A DNA stretch of 64,000 nucleotides from Amycolatopsis sp. 195334CR (GCF_017309385.1 NZ_JAFJMJ010000001.1:2232001-2296000), one strand, 5' to 3'. Positions 17,601-24,627 are shown, numbered from the stretch's first letter. Translations and numbers: made by a program. The notes: generated by a model from the letters alone, not told the origin.

Positions 17601-17984
17601 GGCGATCCACTCCGGACCGAGTGCCGCGGCGTGGTCGACCACCTTGGCGCGCAGCTCCTCCTTGGCGCCCGCCGCGGCGCGGGCGGAGACCACCCGCACC
17701 GCCCAGCCGACCAGCGCGCGTCCTCCCACGGCGCCGAGCAGCCAGGCGGTGCGGCCCCCGATCTCACCGTCGCCCCCGACGATCGAGGCGAGGATCGAAG
17801 CCAGCAGGAACGCCTGCGCCACCAGCAGCGCGGCGTTGGCCGCGGCGAGCACCGCGGCGGTGGCCAGTGCCCGGCGCGCCACCGGCGAAAGGGAAGGCAG
17901 CGCGCCGAGCGGGCCGGGTCCCGGCCGCACTTTGTCCACTGTGGACAACTTCTTGGCGGGAAGGGTGGTGCGGCCGGGAGTCAT
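14619..17984 (-). CDS. cydDC: CydDC fused ABC exporter for cytochrome bd assembly
   Basis: 1121 aa: both half-transporters in one chain (TMD1-NBD1-TMD2-NBD2), whereas many bacteria have separate CydD and CydC. NBD1 shows Walker A SPSGAGKST, signature LSTGQRQRV, and Walker B LLLLDEPTAHLD. NBD2 shows GPSGAGKSS, LSGGQGQRV, and LVLLDEPTSHLD. The complex exports reductant or supports haem loading needed for cytochrome bd maturation. The ATG overlaps the cydB stop as ATGA. A 16-residue motif is repeated three times in the linker before NBD2 (DNA 15228-15371). The kinase gene follows with an overlap. Confidence 0.95.
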   Translation of the reverse strand: MTPGRTTLPAKKLSTVDKVRPGPGPLGALPSLSPVARRALATAAVLAAANAALLVAQAFLLASILASIVGGDGEIGGRTAWLLGAVGGRALVGWAVRVVSARAAAGAKEELRAKVVDHAAALGPEWIAARGTGELTALTTRGLDALDAYFTTYLPALVTAAVVPLGAGAAVLFADWPSAVLIAVTLPLLPMFAILVGKYTADRVSDATEATHRLSGRLLELIRALPVLAAFRRAGAQAEVVREVSDRHRRDTLKTLRVAFSSAFVLELAATLSVALVAVVIGVRLVSGDLTLAIGLGVLILAPECFQPLRNAGAAFHASEDGVEAVRRVAEVLAEPVPDPGARKLHKGQIEVRDLRVRRRGGFAPDGETFTADPGEITWLRSPSGAGKSTTLAALLGFVQPESGAVTVDGQPLAEADLPHWRRQVAWVPQSPAFTGGTVREELRLALADQDVEPAEDELLGVLVAVWLSGQVDQPVSHLSTGQRQRVAVARALLRARYGAWLLLLDEPTAHLDAASARRVMKAIKAVAAGGATVVIAAHDRLTSLAEDEPAAMTVAADAPAEPDAKPIGLRRLTDRAFLTGAGLGAAAFLAGIALTATSGWLIAKASQQPPILTLTVAVVGVRTFGLARAGLRYLERLATHDGAFRTATSLRVDLWRALVRIGPVGTSALRDGEGQRRLVSDVDTVRDLLPRVVSPPLVAVLVVAGAVAVQTAVLPIAGLYLAVAALVAGLLAPALALLLERRSTSALAEGRRDVAARVLTLFEGAAELLAFGAYRRQRQALALADDQLTTGTRRQAFGAGAADALVVLAMGGAAVAATVAAAADGTLNPVLAPIVALVPLALAEVLLQLPPVAQHWDELRRARTRLAAVLTAPDGPRSRHVDGVEVTAPGGLRPEHADGVDVTASDGLGPEHADDVELTGVDVRWPGAAEPVLKDVTLTIPRGATVAITGPSGAGKSSLLALLLGFLAPERGSVRTPAAIAWAPQEPGLVATTVAENLRLADPHATSEQLRAALTTAGLADLPAETLLGSGGAGLSGGQGQRVALARAVLSSESSDLVLLDEPTSHLDEQTAYEVRAGLTEALAGKTVIWVTHRMEEAAVADLHLDVRDGRVHVLSRSGV
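15228..15371. repeat. Three 48-bp tandem repeats inside cydDC
   Basis: Units 15228-15275, 15276-15323 and 15324-15371 keep the reading frame and encode three related 16-residue blocks around HVDGVEVTA, HADGVDVTA and HADDVELTG. They lie in the loop between the second membrane domain and NBD2, a place that tolerates length change. The copies have diverged mostly by conservative changes. Confidence 0.85.
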
Positions 17985-18988
17985 GGGGTGTGCACCGGGG
18001 GGATGTGGTGGGTGCCGATGCGCTTGCGGAAGACCCAGTAGGTCCAGCCCTGGTAGATCAGCACGGCCGGGGCGCCGAACGCGCCGACCCAGGTCATCAC
18101 CTGCAGGGTGTACGGGCTGGAAGCGGTGCCGTCGATGGTGAGCGTGTTGGCCGGGTCGCCGGTGGAGGGCAGGACGTCCGGGTAGAGCGCGCCGAACAGG
18201 GTGATCGCGGCGGTGGCGATGAGCACGCCGAGCGCGGCGAAGGCCTGCCCGTCACGATCGGCGGCGAGGCGGAGCCAGGCCACGATCGCCGACAGCACCG
18301 CGATGGCGAGCGTGATGACCGTCCACAGTGCACCTTCGCGGAGCTGGACCATGGCGAGGAAGCCGAACATCGGCAGCAGCGCGAACGGCATCGCCCGGAG
18401 TGCGACGGTGCGGGCGCGCTCGCGGAACTCGCCCTCGGTCTTGAGCGCGAGGAACGCGGCGCCGTGGACCAGCGAAAACCCGGCGAAGGCGAGGGCACCG
18501 AGCGCGGTGTCCCAGCGGACGGCCTCCCAGGGGCTGCCGATGCGGTCGCCGTTGGCGTCGAGCGGGAGGCCGAGCATCGTGGTGGCGAGCAGGAGGCCGA
18601 CGCCGAGGGGCGGAAGCCACGAGCCGAGCACGATCACGCGGTCCCAGGTGCGGCGCCAGCGGTCGGAGTCGACCTTGCCGCGGTACTCGAAGGCCACGCC
18701 GCGGCCGATCAGCGCGAGCAGGATGATCAGGACGGGGAGGTAGGCGCCGGAGAGCAGGGTCGCGTACCAGCCGGGGAAGGCGGCGAAGGTCGCGCCGATC
18801 GCGACGATCAGCCAGACCTCGTTGCCGTCCCAAACCGGCCCGATCGTATTGATCATCACGCGGCGCTCGGTGTTGTCACGACCGAGCCACGGCAGGAGCA
18901 TGCCGACGCCGAAGTCGAAGCCCTCGAGGAAGAGGTACCCGAGCCAGAAAACCGCGACGATGATGAACCAGACGGTCTCGAGATCCAT
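17981..18988 (-). CDS. cydB: Cytochrome bd quinol oxidase subunit II
   Basis: 335 aa, eight or more membrane helices. It opens with MDLETVWFIIVAVFWLGYLFLEGFDFGVG, the CydB signature containing the conserved GFDFG, and GPVWDGNEVWL follows near residue 50. With CydA it forms the high-affinity terminal oxidase in the cytoplasmic membrane. ATG at 18988; its stop overlaps the cydDC start. Unusually, 711 nt separate it from cydA, filled by a repeat-rich open frame whose stop is 1 nt before this ATG. Confidence 0.97.
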   Translation of the reverse strand: MDLETVWFIIVAVFWLGYLFLEGFDFGVGMLLPWLGRDNTERRVMINTIGPVWDGNEVWLIVAIGATFAAFPGWYATLLSGAYLPVLIILLALIGRGVAFEYRGKVDSDRWRRTWDRVIVLGSWLPPLGVGLLLATTMLGLPLDANGDRIGSPWEAVRWDTALGALAFAGFSLVHGAAFLALKTEGEFRERARTVALRAMPFALLPMFGFLAMVQLREGALWTVITLAIAVLSAIVAWLRLAADRDGQAFAALGVLIATAAITLFGALYPDVLPSTGDPANTLTIDGTASSPYTLQVMTWVGAFGAPAVLIYQGWTYWVFRKRIGTHHIPPVHTP

Positions 18989-18989
18989 T

Positions 18990-19688
18990 TCAGCTCACCG
19001 CCTTCGGAGTGGTGGTCTTGGCCATCCGCAACCCGATCTTTCGGGCACTGGTCTTCTGGAGGCCGGTCGTTCGGGCACCGGTCGTCTGGAGGCGGGGATC
19101 AGTCGCCACAGAACCGACCGGCCTGGGCACCATCGCCAGGCGCCCGGCCGTCAGTGACGCGCGGCGCCCAGCTGCCGACCACGTTGTGCCACGTGAAACC
19201 TGTTTTCCCCAAGTTGTGCACAACGACCGCACTTGTCCACAGAAACCTGTGGACAGCCCCGCCCCGGCGCCAGCGCCGATAGGCTGGACCTGGGAACGCC
19301 CCCCTGGGATGGGCGGGGGTTGCTCGGCGGTGGGGTGTGGACCGCGGGGTTGGGGGGCGGTGGGGTGTGGGCTCGGCGGGAGTGGTTCGGGAGAGTGCGG
19401 GGTGGTCGGGAGGGTGGCCGCTTGGCGCGAGGCTGGCAGGGTCTCGGTCCGGCGCGAAGTCGGGCGGGGCGCGGCTTGGCACGAGGCCGGGAGGGTGGTC
19501 GCTCGACCCGAGGTCGGGATGACCGCGGCTCGGCGCGAGGCCGGAAGTGTGGCCACCCGGGGCGAGGCCGGAAGGGGCGCCGCACGGCGCGAGCGCGAAA
19601 GAGTCGCGGGTCGGCGCGAGGCCGGAAGGGGCGCGGCTGGCGCGGTGGGGAGCGGCGGTCCGCCGGTGGGGGGCATGGGTGTCTGCAT
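18990..19688 (-). CDS. Candidate Pro/Arg-rich repeat protein between cydA and cydB
   Basis: An open frame of 232 codons fits exactly in the cydA-cydB gap: its ATG is 11 nt past the cydA stop, with GAAGGCG in Shine-Dalgarno position, and its TGA is 1 nt before the cydB ATG. The N-terminal part is Pro-rich. Residues ~20-90 are eight 9-residue units like LPASRRAAT (27-bp DNA array). The rest is basic and low in complexity. No membrane segment or known domain. Doubts: other frames across the array are also open because the period is a multiple of three, and codon use is less biased than in neighbours. It could be expanded non-coding DNA. Confidence 0.35.
   Translation of the reverse strand: MQTPMPPTGGPPLPTAPAAPLPASRRPATLSRSRRAAPLPASPRVATLPASRRAAVIPTSGRATTLPASCQAAPRPTSRRTETLPASRQAATLPTTPHSPEPLPPSPHPTAPQPRGPHPTAEQPPPIPGGRSQVQPIGAGAGAGLSTGFCGQVRSLCTTWGKQVSRGTTWSAAGRRASLTAGRLAMVPRPVGSVATDPRLQTTGARTTGLQKTSARKIGLRMAKTTTPKAVS
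19041..19100. repeat. Two 30-bp direct repeats between cydA and cydB
   Basis: 19041-19070 and 19071-19100 are tandem copies beginning TCGGGCAC and sharing TCTGGAGGC, with about six differences. They are separate from the 27-bp array at 19419-19634 in the same gap. Confidence 0.7.
19183..19256. promoter_or_regulatory. parS-like half-perfect site and DnaA-box-like cluster
   Basis: GTGCCACGTGAAAC (19186-19199) matches the parS core GTTTCACGTGAAAC at 12 of 14 positions. Within the next 60 bp are the palindrome GTTGTGCACAAC (19213-19224), the actinobacterial DnaA box TTGTCCACA (19233-19241), and an inverted copy with one mismatch, CTGTGGACAG (19247-19256). The last two can also form a 9-bp hairpin with a 4-nt loop. 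All overlap the low-complexity frame between cydA and cydB. Binding is inferred from consensus only. Confidence 0.35.
19419..19634. repeat. 27-bp tandem array, eight units
   Basis: Eight consecutive degenerate 27-bp units, consensus near GGCTCGGCGCGAGGCCGGAA plus GGGGCGC, run without gaps from 19419 to 19634; the most alike are 19527-19553 and 19608-19634. Read on the minus strand each unit gives a 9-residue block. There are no spacers, so this is a minisatellite rather than a CRISPR. Confidence 0.85.
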
Positions 19689-19699
19689 GGTGGTCGCCT

Positions 19700-21181
19700 T
19701 CAGTACGCGAAGGAGAGGGCTTTGTCCTCGTCCGGAGTGGTTGGGGGTTTGGGGGGCATGACGCCTTCGATGCCCCCGCGCACGTACTTCCGCAGCAGGA
19801 ACACCTCCACCACGCCCAGCACCGCATAGACCACGGTGAGGCCGATCAGCGACACCCACACCTCACCCGCGCTCAGGTTGGACACCGCCGTCGCGGTGAA
19901 CATCCAGACGCCGTCGACGCCGGTGGGGTTGGGGACCACCACGAACGGCTGGCGCCCCATCTCGGTGAAGATCCAGCCGGCGCTGTTCGCCACGAACGGG
20001 GTGATGATGCCCAGCAGCATCACCCTCGGGAACCAACGGCTCGACGGGATCCGCCCCTTCCGGGTCAGCCACAGGGCCAGCACCCCGAGCCCCGCCGAGA
20101 TCGCGCCGAAGCCGATCATCGCGCGGAAGCCCCAGTACGTCACCGGCAGGCTGGGCACGTAGTCGATCGGCTGCCCGGCCAGTTCGCCGAGGCGCGGGTC
20201 GTCCGGATAATTGGTGCCGTAGCGCGCCTGGTACTCCGTGACCAGGTCCTCGACGCCCTTCACCTCGGTACTGAAGTCGTTGTGCGCCAAGAAGGACAGC
20301 AACGCGGGCACGGTGAACGTCTTCACGTCCTCGCACTGCGCGTCCGCCACGTCGCCGATCGCCAGGATCGAGAAGCTCGCCGGGGCCTCCGTATGACACA
20401 GCGCCTCCGCCGAGGCCATCTTCATCGGCTGCTGCTCGAACATCAGCTTGCCCTGCAGGTCACCGGTGATCGCCAGCGCCGCGAAGGCCACCACGCCGAC
20501 CCAGCCACCGAGGCGGATCGACGAGCGCCACACCGCGCGGTGCTCGTCCTCCGCCGAGCGCTTGCGCCACAGGTGCCAGGCGGCCACCCCGACCACGAAG
20601 GCCGCGGCCACCGAGAACGTGCCCGCCACCGTGTGCGGGATGGCGGCCAGCGCGGTGTTGTTCGTCAGCACCGCCCAAATCGAGTTCATCGTCGGCCTGC
20701 CGTCGACGAACTCGACGCCGACCGGGTGCTGCATCCACGAGTTCGCCGCCAGGATGAAGTACGCCGACGCGACCGTGGCCAGCGAGAACGCCCAGACGCA
20801 GGCCAGGTGCACCTTCTTCGGCAGGCGGTCCCAGCCGAAGATCCACAACCCCAGGAAGGTCGACTCGACGAAGAAGGCGACCAGGCCCTCCATCGCCAGC
20901 GGCGCGCCGAACACGTCCCCGACGAACCGGGAGTACTCGCTCCAGTTCATCCCGAACTGGAACTCCTGCACGATCCCGGTCACCACGCCCATGGCGAAGT
21001 TGACCAGCAGCAGCTTGCCCCAGAACTTCGTCATCTTGAGGTAGCGCTCGTTCCCGGTGCGCACCCAGGCCGTCTGCATCCCGGCGACCAGCAGCGAAAG
21101 CCCGATGGTCAGCGGGACCATCAGGAAGTGGTAGACGGTGGTGATGCCGAACTGCCACCGCGCGAGTTCCAAGACCTCCAC
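19700..21181 (-). CDS. cydA: Cytochrome bd quinol oxidase subunit I
   Basis: 493 aa from the GTG at 21181, chosen because GAGG lies 9 nt upstream and the protein then starts MEVLELARWQFGITTVYHF as in the family; the longer frame adds a non-conserved leader. Haem ligands are visible: H18 (TVYHF), a second His in AAIPHTVAG, and the quinol/haem-b loop GWIFTEMGRQPF. It is the subunit that binds haems b558, b595 and d and oxidises quinol. First gene of the cyd operon, with a DevR-like box about 60 nt upstream. Confidence 0.97.
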   Translation of the reverse strand: MEVLELARWQFGITTVYHFLMVPLTIGLSLLVAGMQTAWVRTGNERYLKMTKFWGKLLLVNFAMGVVTGIVQEFQFGMNWSEYSRFVGDVFGAPLAMEGLVAFFVESTFLGLWIFGWDRLPKKVHLACVWAFSLATVASAYFILAANSWMQHPVGVEFVDGRPTMNSIWAVLTNNTALAAIPHTVAGTFSVAAAFVVGVAAWHLWRKRSAEDEHRAVWRSSIRLGGWVGVVAFAALAITGDLQGKLMFEQQPMKMASAEALCHTEAPASFSILAIGDVADAQCEDVKTFTVPALLSFLAHNDFSTEVKGVEDLVTEYQARYGTNYPDDPRLGELAGQPIDYVPSLPVTYWGFRAMIGFGAISAGLGVLALWLTRKGRIPSSRWFPRVMLLGIITPFVANSAGWIFTEMGRQPFVVVPNPTGVDGVWMFTATAVSNLSAGEVWVSLIGLTVVYAVLGVVEVFLLRKYVRGGIEGVMPPKPPTTPDEDKALSFAY

Positions 21182-21237
21182 GAGATCAAGCCTCGTCGCG
21201 GGCGCGGGCACCCGCCAGTTCAAACAGTCCTGTTCAC

Positions 21238-21257
21238 CCCAGGACCAAAGTCCCGCC
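21238..21257 (-). promoter_or_regulatory. DevR/DosR-box-like site upstream of cydA
   Basis: On the minus strand the 20-mer GGCGGGACTTTGGTCCTGGG matches the mycobacterial DevR box core GGGACTTNNGTCC, with CGGGACTTTGGTCC conserved. It ends 57 nt upstream of the cydA start, a normal activator position. A DevR-like regulator and kinase are encoded in the same locus. Matched from memory of the consensus; not scanned genome-wide. Confidence 0.55.
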
Positions 21258-21307
21258 CGCCCGTCGCCCACCACCACCCTCAACGGAGCGCTGCGCGCCA
21301 GGTCTGA

Positions 21308-21628
21308 TCAACGCGTTTCTTCCTCCAACCACGTCAAGTAGGCGGGGCTGCCGCCGGTGATCGGTACCGCGATCACCTCCGGGGTGTCGTAGGTGTGGTG
21401 TTCGAGCAGGTGCGCGGTCAGCTCCGCGGCCCGTCGCGCGGTGGTCTTGATCTCCACCCGCCACTCCTGGTCGGTCTGCACCGCACCCTCCCAGCGGTAG
21501 ACGCTGGTGACCGGGCCGACCACCTGCGCGCAGGCGCCGAGCCGGGCTTCGATCGCGCCTGCGGCCAGTGCGCCGGCCGCCTCCTCGCTGTCGGTTGTCG
21601 TGGTCACGACGACGTTCTCGGCAGTCAT
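21308..21628 (-). CDS. cutA: CutA-family divalent-ion tolerance protein
   Basis: 106 aa, the usual length for the trimeric ferredoxin-like CutA. Conserved segments are ARLGACAQV near residue 30, VYRWEGAVQTDQEW near 43-57, and YDTPEVIAVPITGG near 80. CutA proteins are linked to copper/divalent cation tolerance, but their biochemical role is unclear. The promoter TAAAAT element sits exactly 6 nt before the ATG, suggesting a leaderless mRNA. Confidence 0.93.
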   Translation of the reverse strand: MTAENVVVTTTTDSEEAAGALAAGAIEARLGACAQVVGPVTSVYRWEGAVQTDQEWRVEIKTTARRAAELTAHLLEHHTYDTPEVIAVPITGGSPAYLTWLEEETR

Positions 21629-21634
21629 GAATTC

Positions 21635-21640
21635 ATTTTA
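21635..21640 (-). promoter_or_regulatory. -10 element for leaderless cutA transcript
   Basis: TAAAAT on the minus strand occupies -12 to -7 relative to the cutA ATG, the spacing expected when transcription starts at the A of the start codon. The surrounding 150 bp is notably AT-rich for this chromosome. Confidence 0.45.
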
Positions 21641-21777
21641 CCTCGACCGGAAGAATTATGTTTGGCGCGGCGAAAACAATTTGTCACGGCTACTCAAACG
21701 CCGATTCGCGATTCCCATCTGCTGGCCATTTCCACCACTCCCCTTTATCGTTGAAGTGAAAGGGGGCGAACGCCGCG

Positions 21778-22377
21778 ATGTCAGCCGCGATACTGGCTCT
21801 GATCAGCACTTTTGGCCTGGTCTTCGCCGTCGAACTGCCGGACAAGACGCTCGTCGCCACCCTGGTGCTGACCACCCGTTTCCGGGCCTGGCCGGTTTTT
21901 GCCGGGGTGGGCGCCGCGTTTGCCGTGCAGAGCACCATCGCGGTGTTGTTCGGCAGCGTGCTGACGCTGCTGCCGGAAACGCTGGTTTCCGGAATCGTCG
22001 CGGTGATGTTCGGGGTCGGCGCCTACTTCCTGCTCCGCGAGGGCTTCGCCCCGGCGGTGGACGGCGAGGAGGACGCCTCGCGCAGCGGCCCCGGCCCGGT
22101 CACCTTCCTGCGGTCCGCGATGACCTCGTTCGGGGTGCTGTTCGCCGCCGAATGGGGTGACGCCTCCCAGCTCGCCACGGCCGGGCTCGCGGCCAGGCTG
22201 GGACAGCCGGTGGCGGTCGGCGTCGGCGCCTTCTGCGCGCTGGTCGCGGTCGCCGGGATCGCCGTGTTCATCGGGCAGAAGGTGCGCAACCGGATCCGGC
22301 CGAAGCTGATCCAGCGGGTCGCGGGCTTCGTCTTCACCGCGTTCAGCCTCGCGGCGCTCTGGCAGACCTTGAGCTGA
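21778..22377 (+). CDS. GDT1/TMEM165 family cation transporter
   Basis: 199 aa with six predicted membrane helices in two homologous halves. Each half carries a version of the family E-x-G-D-K/R-T/S motif: VELPDKTLVATL near residue 18 and AEWGDASQLAT near residue 123. A hydrophilic loop (VDGEEDASRSG) joins the halves. The family exports Mn2+ or Ca2+ in exchange for protons; substrate here is inferred as Mn2+. The 150-bp upstream region is AT-rich, but I found no yybP-ykoY-like riboswitch in it. Confidence 0.88.
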   Translation: MSAAILALISTFGLVFAVELPDKTLVATLVLTTRFRAWPVFAGVGAAFAVQSTIAVLFGSVLTLLPETLVSGIVAVMFGVGAYFLLREGFAPAVDGEEDASRSGPGPVTFLRSAMTSFGVLFAAEWGDASQLATAGLAARLGQPVAVGVGAFCALVAVAGIAVFIGQKVRNRIRPKLIQRVAGFVFTAFSLAALWQTLS

Positions 22378-22465
22378 CCCGAGCCCGACCCAGCGTCCCC
22401 GCGAAGGTCTCATTCGCATAACATGACTGGCTCGTGTCTGTTCTGCGAAGCCGAGGTGAACACGA

Positions 22466-23107
22466 GTGAGCACGCTGCCCTCCCGCGAGGCCGGTCCGCA
22501 CGGCCGCATCGCGCTCGCCGGCATGGGCGTCGCCGTGCTCATCGCGATCCACCTGCACATCCAGCTGTCCGGCCAGGTCAGCCCGCTGTGGCGGACGCTG
22601 TCGGAGTACGTGAACGCCGGTGCCGCGCCGAGCTTCGGCGTGATGTGCCTGGCGCTGGCGGCCGGCTCGCTGGCCCTGCTGATCGGCATCGCCCGGGCGC
22701 GGCGCGGCGGCGCGGTGCCGGTGCTGCTCGGGCTCTGGTGCGCCGGGCTGGTGGTGTGCGGGCTGTTCCCGGTGGACCCGGACGGCGCCGCGCGCACGCT
22801 CAGCGGTCAGATCCACAACGGCGGCGCGGTGCTCGCCTTCCTCGCCCTGCCGCTCGCGGGCTGGCTGCTCACGCGGCGCTCGGACAGGCAGTGCCCGTGG
22901 GAACCGCGCCGGACCACGATTCGACGACTCGCCGTGGCCAGCGCGGCCACGCTCGTGGTGGTGCTGGCCAGCTTCGCCTGGATCATGAGCACCGGACCGG
23001 CTGATCCGGTGGTCACGCTCGGCCTGTTCGAGCGCGTGCTCTTCGCCGTCGACCTGGCGCTGCTGCTGACGATGACCCGGCCGCTGCTCAGCTCAGCACG
23101 CCGGTGA
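22466..23107 (+). CDS. DUF998 family membrane protein
   Basis: 213 aa with six hydrophobic helices. The DUF998 pattern is evident: after the first helix, PLWRTLSEYVNAG, then GLFPVDPDG and SGQIHNGGA in the loops. GTG start. Function unknown in the family. Converges on the IclR regulator, with the two coding regions overlapping by 20 bp. Confidence 0.85.
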   Translation: MSTLPSREAGPHGRIALAGMGVAVLIAIHLHIQLSGQVSPLWRTLSEYVNAGAAPSFGVMCLALAAGSLALLIGIARARRGGAVPVLLGLWCAGLVVCGLFPVDPDGAARTLSGQIHNGGAVLAFLALPLAGWLLTRRSDRQCPWEPRRTTIRRLAVASAATLVVVLASFAWIMSTGPADPVVTLGLFERVLFAVDLALLLTMTRPLLSSARR

Positions 23108-23714
23108 GCGCGGCGGCCGCCTCGACCACCTTCGGTCCGACGGCGGTCGCGTCCAGCGGGTCCAGCGAGATCACCCCGATGCTGGCGCGCAGCCCGGGCA
23201 GGCCGCGCACCGGCGCCGCCACCCCGGACGCGCCGGGCTGCAGCTCGCCGGTGGTGGCCACCCAGCCGGGCTCCCCGCGCAGTGTGATCGCCTTGCCCGC
23301 GGCACCGGCCGTGACCGGGTGGCGGCTGCCCACGCGGTAGGCCACGTGGAAGTTCGTCCACGACGGCTCGACCACGGCGATCGCCTGCACCTGCTCCCCC
23401 TCGGCGACCGAGAGGTGCGCGGTGGCGCCGACGGCCTCGGCGAGGTCGCGCAGCACCGGCTGGGCGGCCTGGCGCAGCTGCGGCAGCACCTGACCGGACA
23501 ACCGCAGCAACCCGACGCCCAGCCGCACCTTCGACCCGTCCCGCCAGACCAGCCCGCGCTCGGCGAGCGGTACCAGCAGGCGGTAAACCGCGGGCCTGCT
23601 CGCCCCGATGGCGACCGCCAGCTCGGAGATGGTCGCGGCCTCGCTGCCCGCGTCGGCCACGGCCTGGAGCAGGGCCAGGCCCCGCTCCAGGGTCAGCGAG
23701 CCCTCGCGACTCAT
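23088..23714 (-). CDS. IclR-family transcriptional regulator
   Basis: 208 aa, slightly short for the family (~250). Winged HTH at ~5-65 (LERGLALLQAVADAG, ATISELAVAIGASRPAVYRLL) and the IclR effector domain at ~80-205 (RHPVTAGAAGKAI). It probably senses an aromatic acid. It sits one gene from hmgA, and a palindrome between hmgA and the intervening gene is a good operator candidate. The gap to the gene at 23722 is only 7 nt, so both probably share one transcript and one promoter. Confidence 0.9.
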   Translation of the reverse strand: MSREGSLTLERGLALLQAVADAGSEAATISELAVAIGASRPAVYRLLVPLAERGLVWRDGSKVRLGVGLLRLSGQVLPQLRQAAQPVLRDLAEAVGATAHLSVAEGEQVQAIAVVEPSWTNFHVAYRVGSRHPVTAGAAGKAITLRGEPGWVATTGELQPGASGVAAPVRGLPGLRASIGVISLDPLDATAVGPKVVEAAAALTGVLS

Positions 23715-23721
23715 CTCCGGC

Positions 23722-24615
23722 TCACAACAGGCCCAGGCCCTTCAGGTCCTCCACCGGCTCGTCCAGCGAGGCCGAGGCGTAGGACCCGAACAGCTCGCGG
23801 ACCGCCTTGGCGGCCGGCTCGGACAACGCGGTGGCCTCCTTGGCCAGCGCCTCGCCGTCGGTCTCCTCCAGCGCCGCGCGCACGTCCTTGCCGGACAGGC
23901 AGCGGGCCGCGGCGACCAGCAGGTTGAGGAAGCCGTGGTGGGCGAAGCCGGTGTCGGCGTCCGCGTGCCGGACGGCGCGGTGGAGGCTGTTGGTGGCCTT
24001 GAACGAGGACCCGGTGTGCGCGCTGACCACGGCCAGGAAGTCGGCCACCTCGTCCACGCTGGGGAAGTTCTCGCTGGACAGCCCGCCGCAGCGGATCTTC
24101 GGCCGGCTGCCGTGCTCGATCACCTTGCGCACGCCGTCCAGCCAGCCGACCCCGCGCCGCGGCTCGACCACCCGGATGACGTCCTCCGGCACGAACTCGG
24201 AGACCCGCTCCAGCCAGACCTCGTCCACGTCCGACGGGGCGGGCATCTCGACCATGCGGAGGTCGAGCAGTTCGTCGCGGGATTCCACGATCGAGATCGC
24301 CTTCGGCACCCCGCCGAGACCGGTGTCGATGATCAGCGACAACGGCAGCGGGGTCTTCGGCTTGATCTTGATCAGCTCGGTGATCAGCTCCGGCAACCTC
24401 GACGCCTGGCACAGGAACAGGCCGACGAGACCCGCGTGCGCACCCGCCCTGGTCTCCAGGTACGAGCGCAGGGCTTCGGGCATCGCGGCGTCTCCCGGCG
24501 GGAAGAGCGCGGAGTCGTCGACGAGCCGGGCGAACAGGGGCGGAATTCCGCGGGGGCCGGGGGGCGTGAGTTCCACTGCGCTTGACACGACTGACACGCT
24601 AGTAGCGTACGACAT
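23722..24615 (-). CDS. Conserved hypothetical protein divergent from hmgA
   Basis: 297 aa from the ATG at 24615; GTG codons at 24576 and nearby are possible starts, since none has a clear Shine-Dalgarno. Soluble, with readable segments LVDDSALFPPGDAAM, SLIIDTGLGG and IRCGGL, and an alternating strand/helix pattern suggesting an alpha/beta (possibly TIM-barrel-like) fold. No family is recognised with confidence. Co-transcribed with the IclR gene and divergent from hmgA, so a part in aromatic degradation is plausible but only by context. Confidence 0.7.
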   Translation of the reverse strand: MSYATSVSVVSSAVELTPPGPRGIPPLFARLVDDSALFPPGDAAMPEALRSYLETRAGAHAGLVGLFLCQASRLPELITELIKIKPKTPLPLSLIIDTGLGGVPKAISIVESRDELLDLRMVEMPAPSDVDEVWLERVSEFVPEDVIRVVEPRRGVGWLDGVRKVIEHGSRPKIRCGGLSSENFPSVDEVADFLAVVSAHTGSSFKATNSLHRAVRHADADTGFAHHGFLNLLVAAARCLSGKDVRAALEETDGEALAKEATALSEPAAKAVRELFGSYASASLDEPVEDLKGLGLL

Positions 24616-24627
24616 GAGGACAAACAC

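Noticed and set aside
17931..17947. TTGTCCACTGTGGACAA palindrome as DnaA-box pair
   Set aside because: It encodes the conserved-looking STVDK residues near the CydDC start; such VDK codon runs create this palindrome by chance.
14030..18041. Long + strand frames across the kinase, cydDC and cydB
   Set aside because: They mirror genes whose motifs (ABC ATPase, HisKA_3, GFDFG) are unmistakable.
19419..19634. CRISPR-like periodicity
   Set aside because: Units are contiguous 27-mers without unique spacers and no cas genes are near.
19009..19761. + strand 250-codon frame over the cydA-cydB gap
   Set aside because: Open because the 27-bp repeat keeps all frames open; no Shine-Dalgarno and it runs into cydA antisense. 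The minus frame fits the operon better.
21182..21283. N-terminal extension of CydA to 21283
   Set aside because: The extra residues are not CydA-like and would run through the promoter/DevR-box area; the GTG at 21181 has a Shine-Dalgarno.
21629..21777. yybP-ykoY manganese riboswitch before the GDT1-type gene
   Set aside because: The region is AT-rich but I could not find the conserved riboswitch core sequences or long paired stems.
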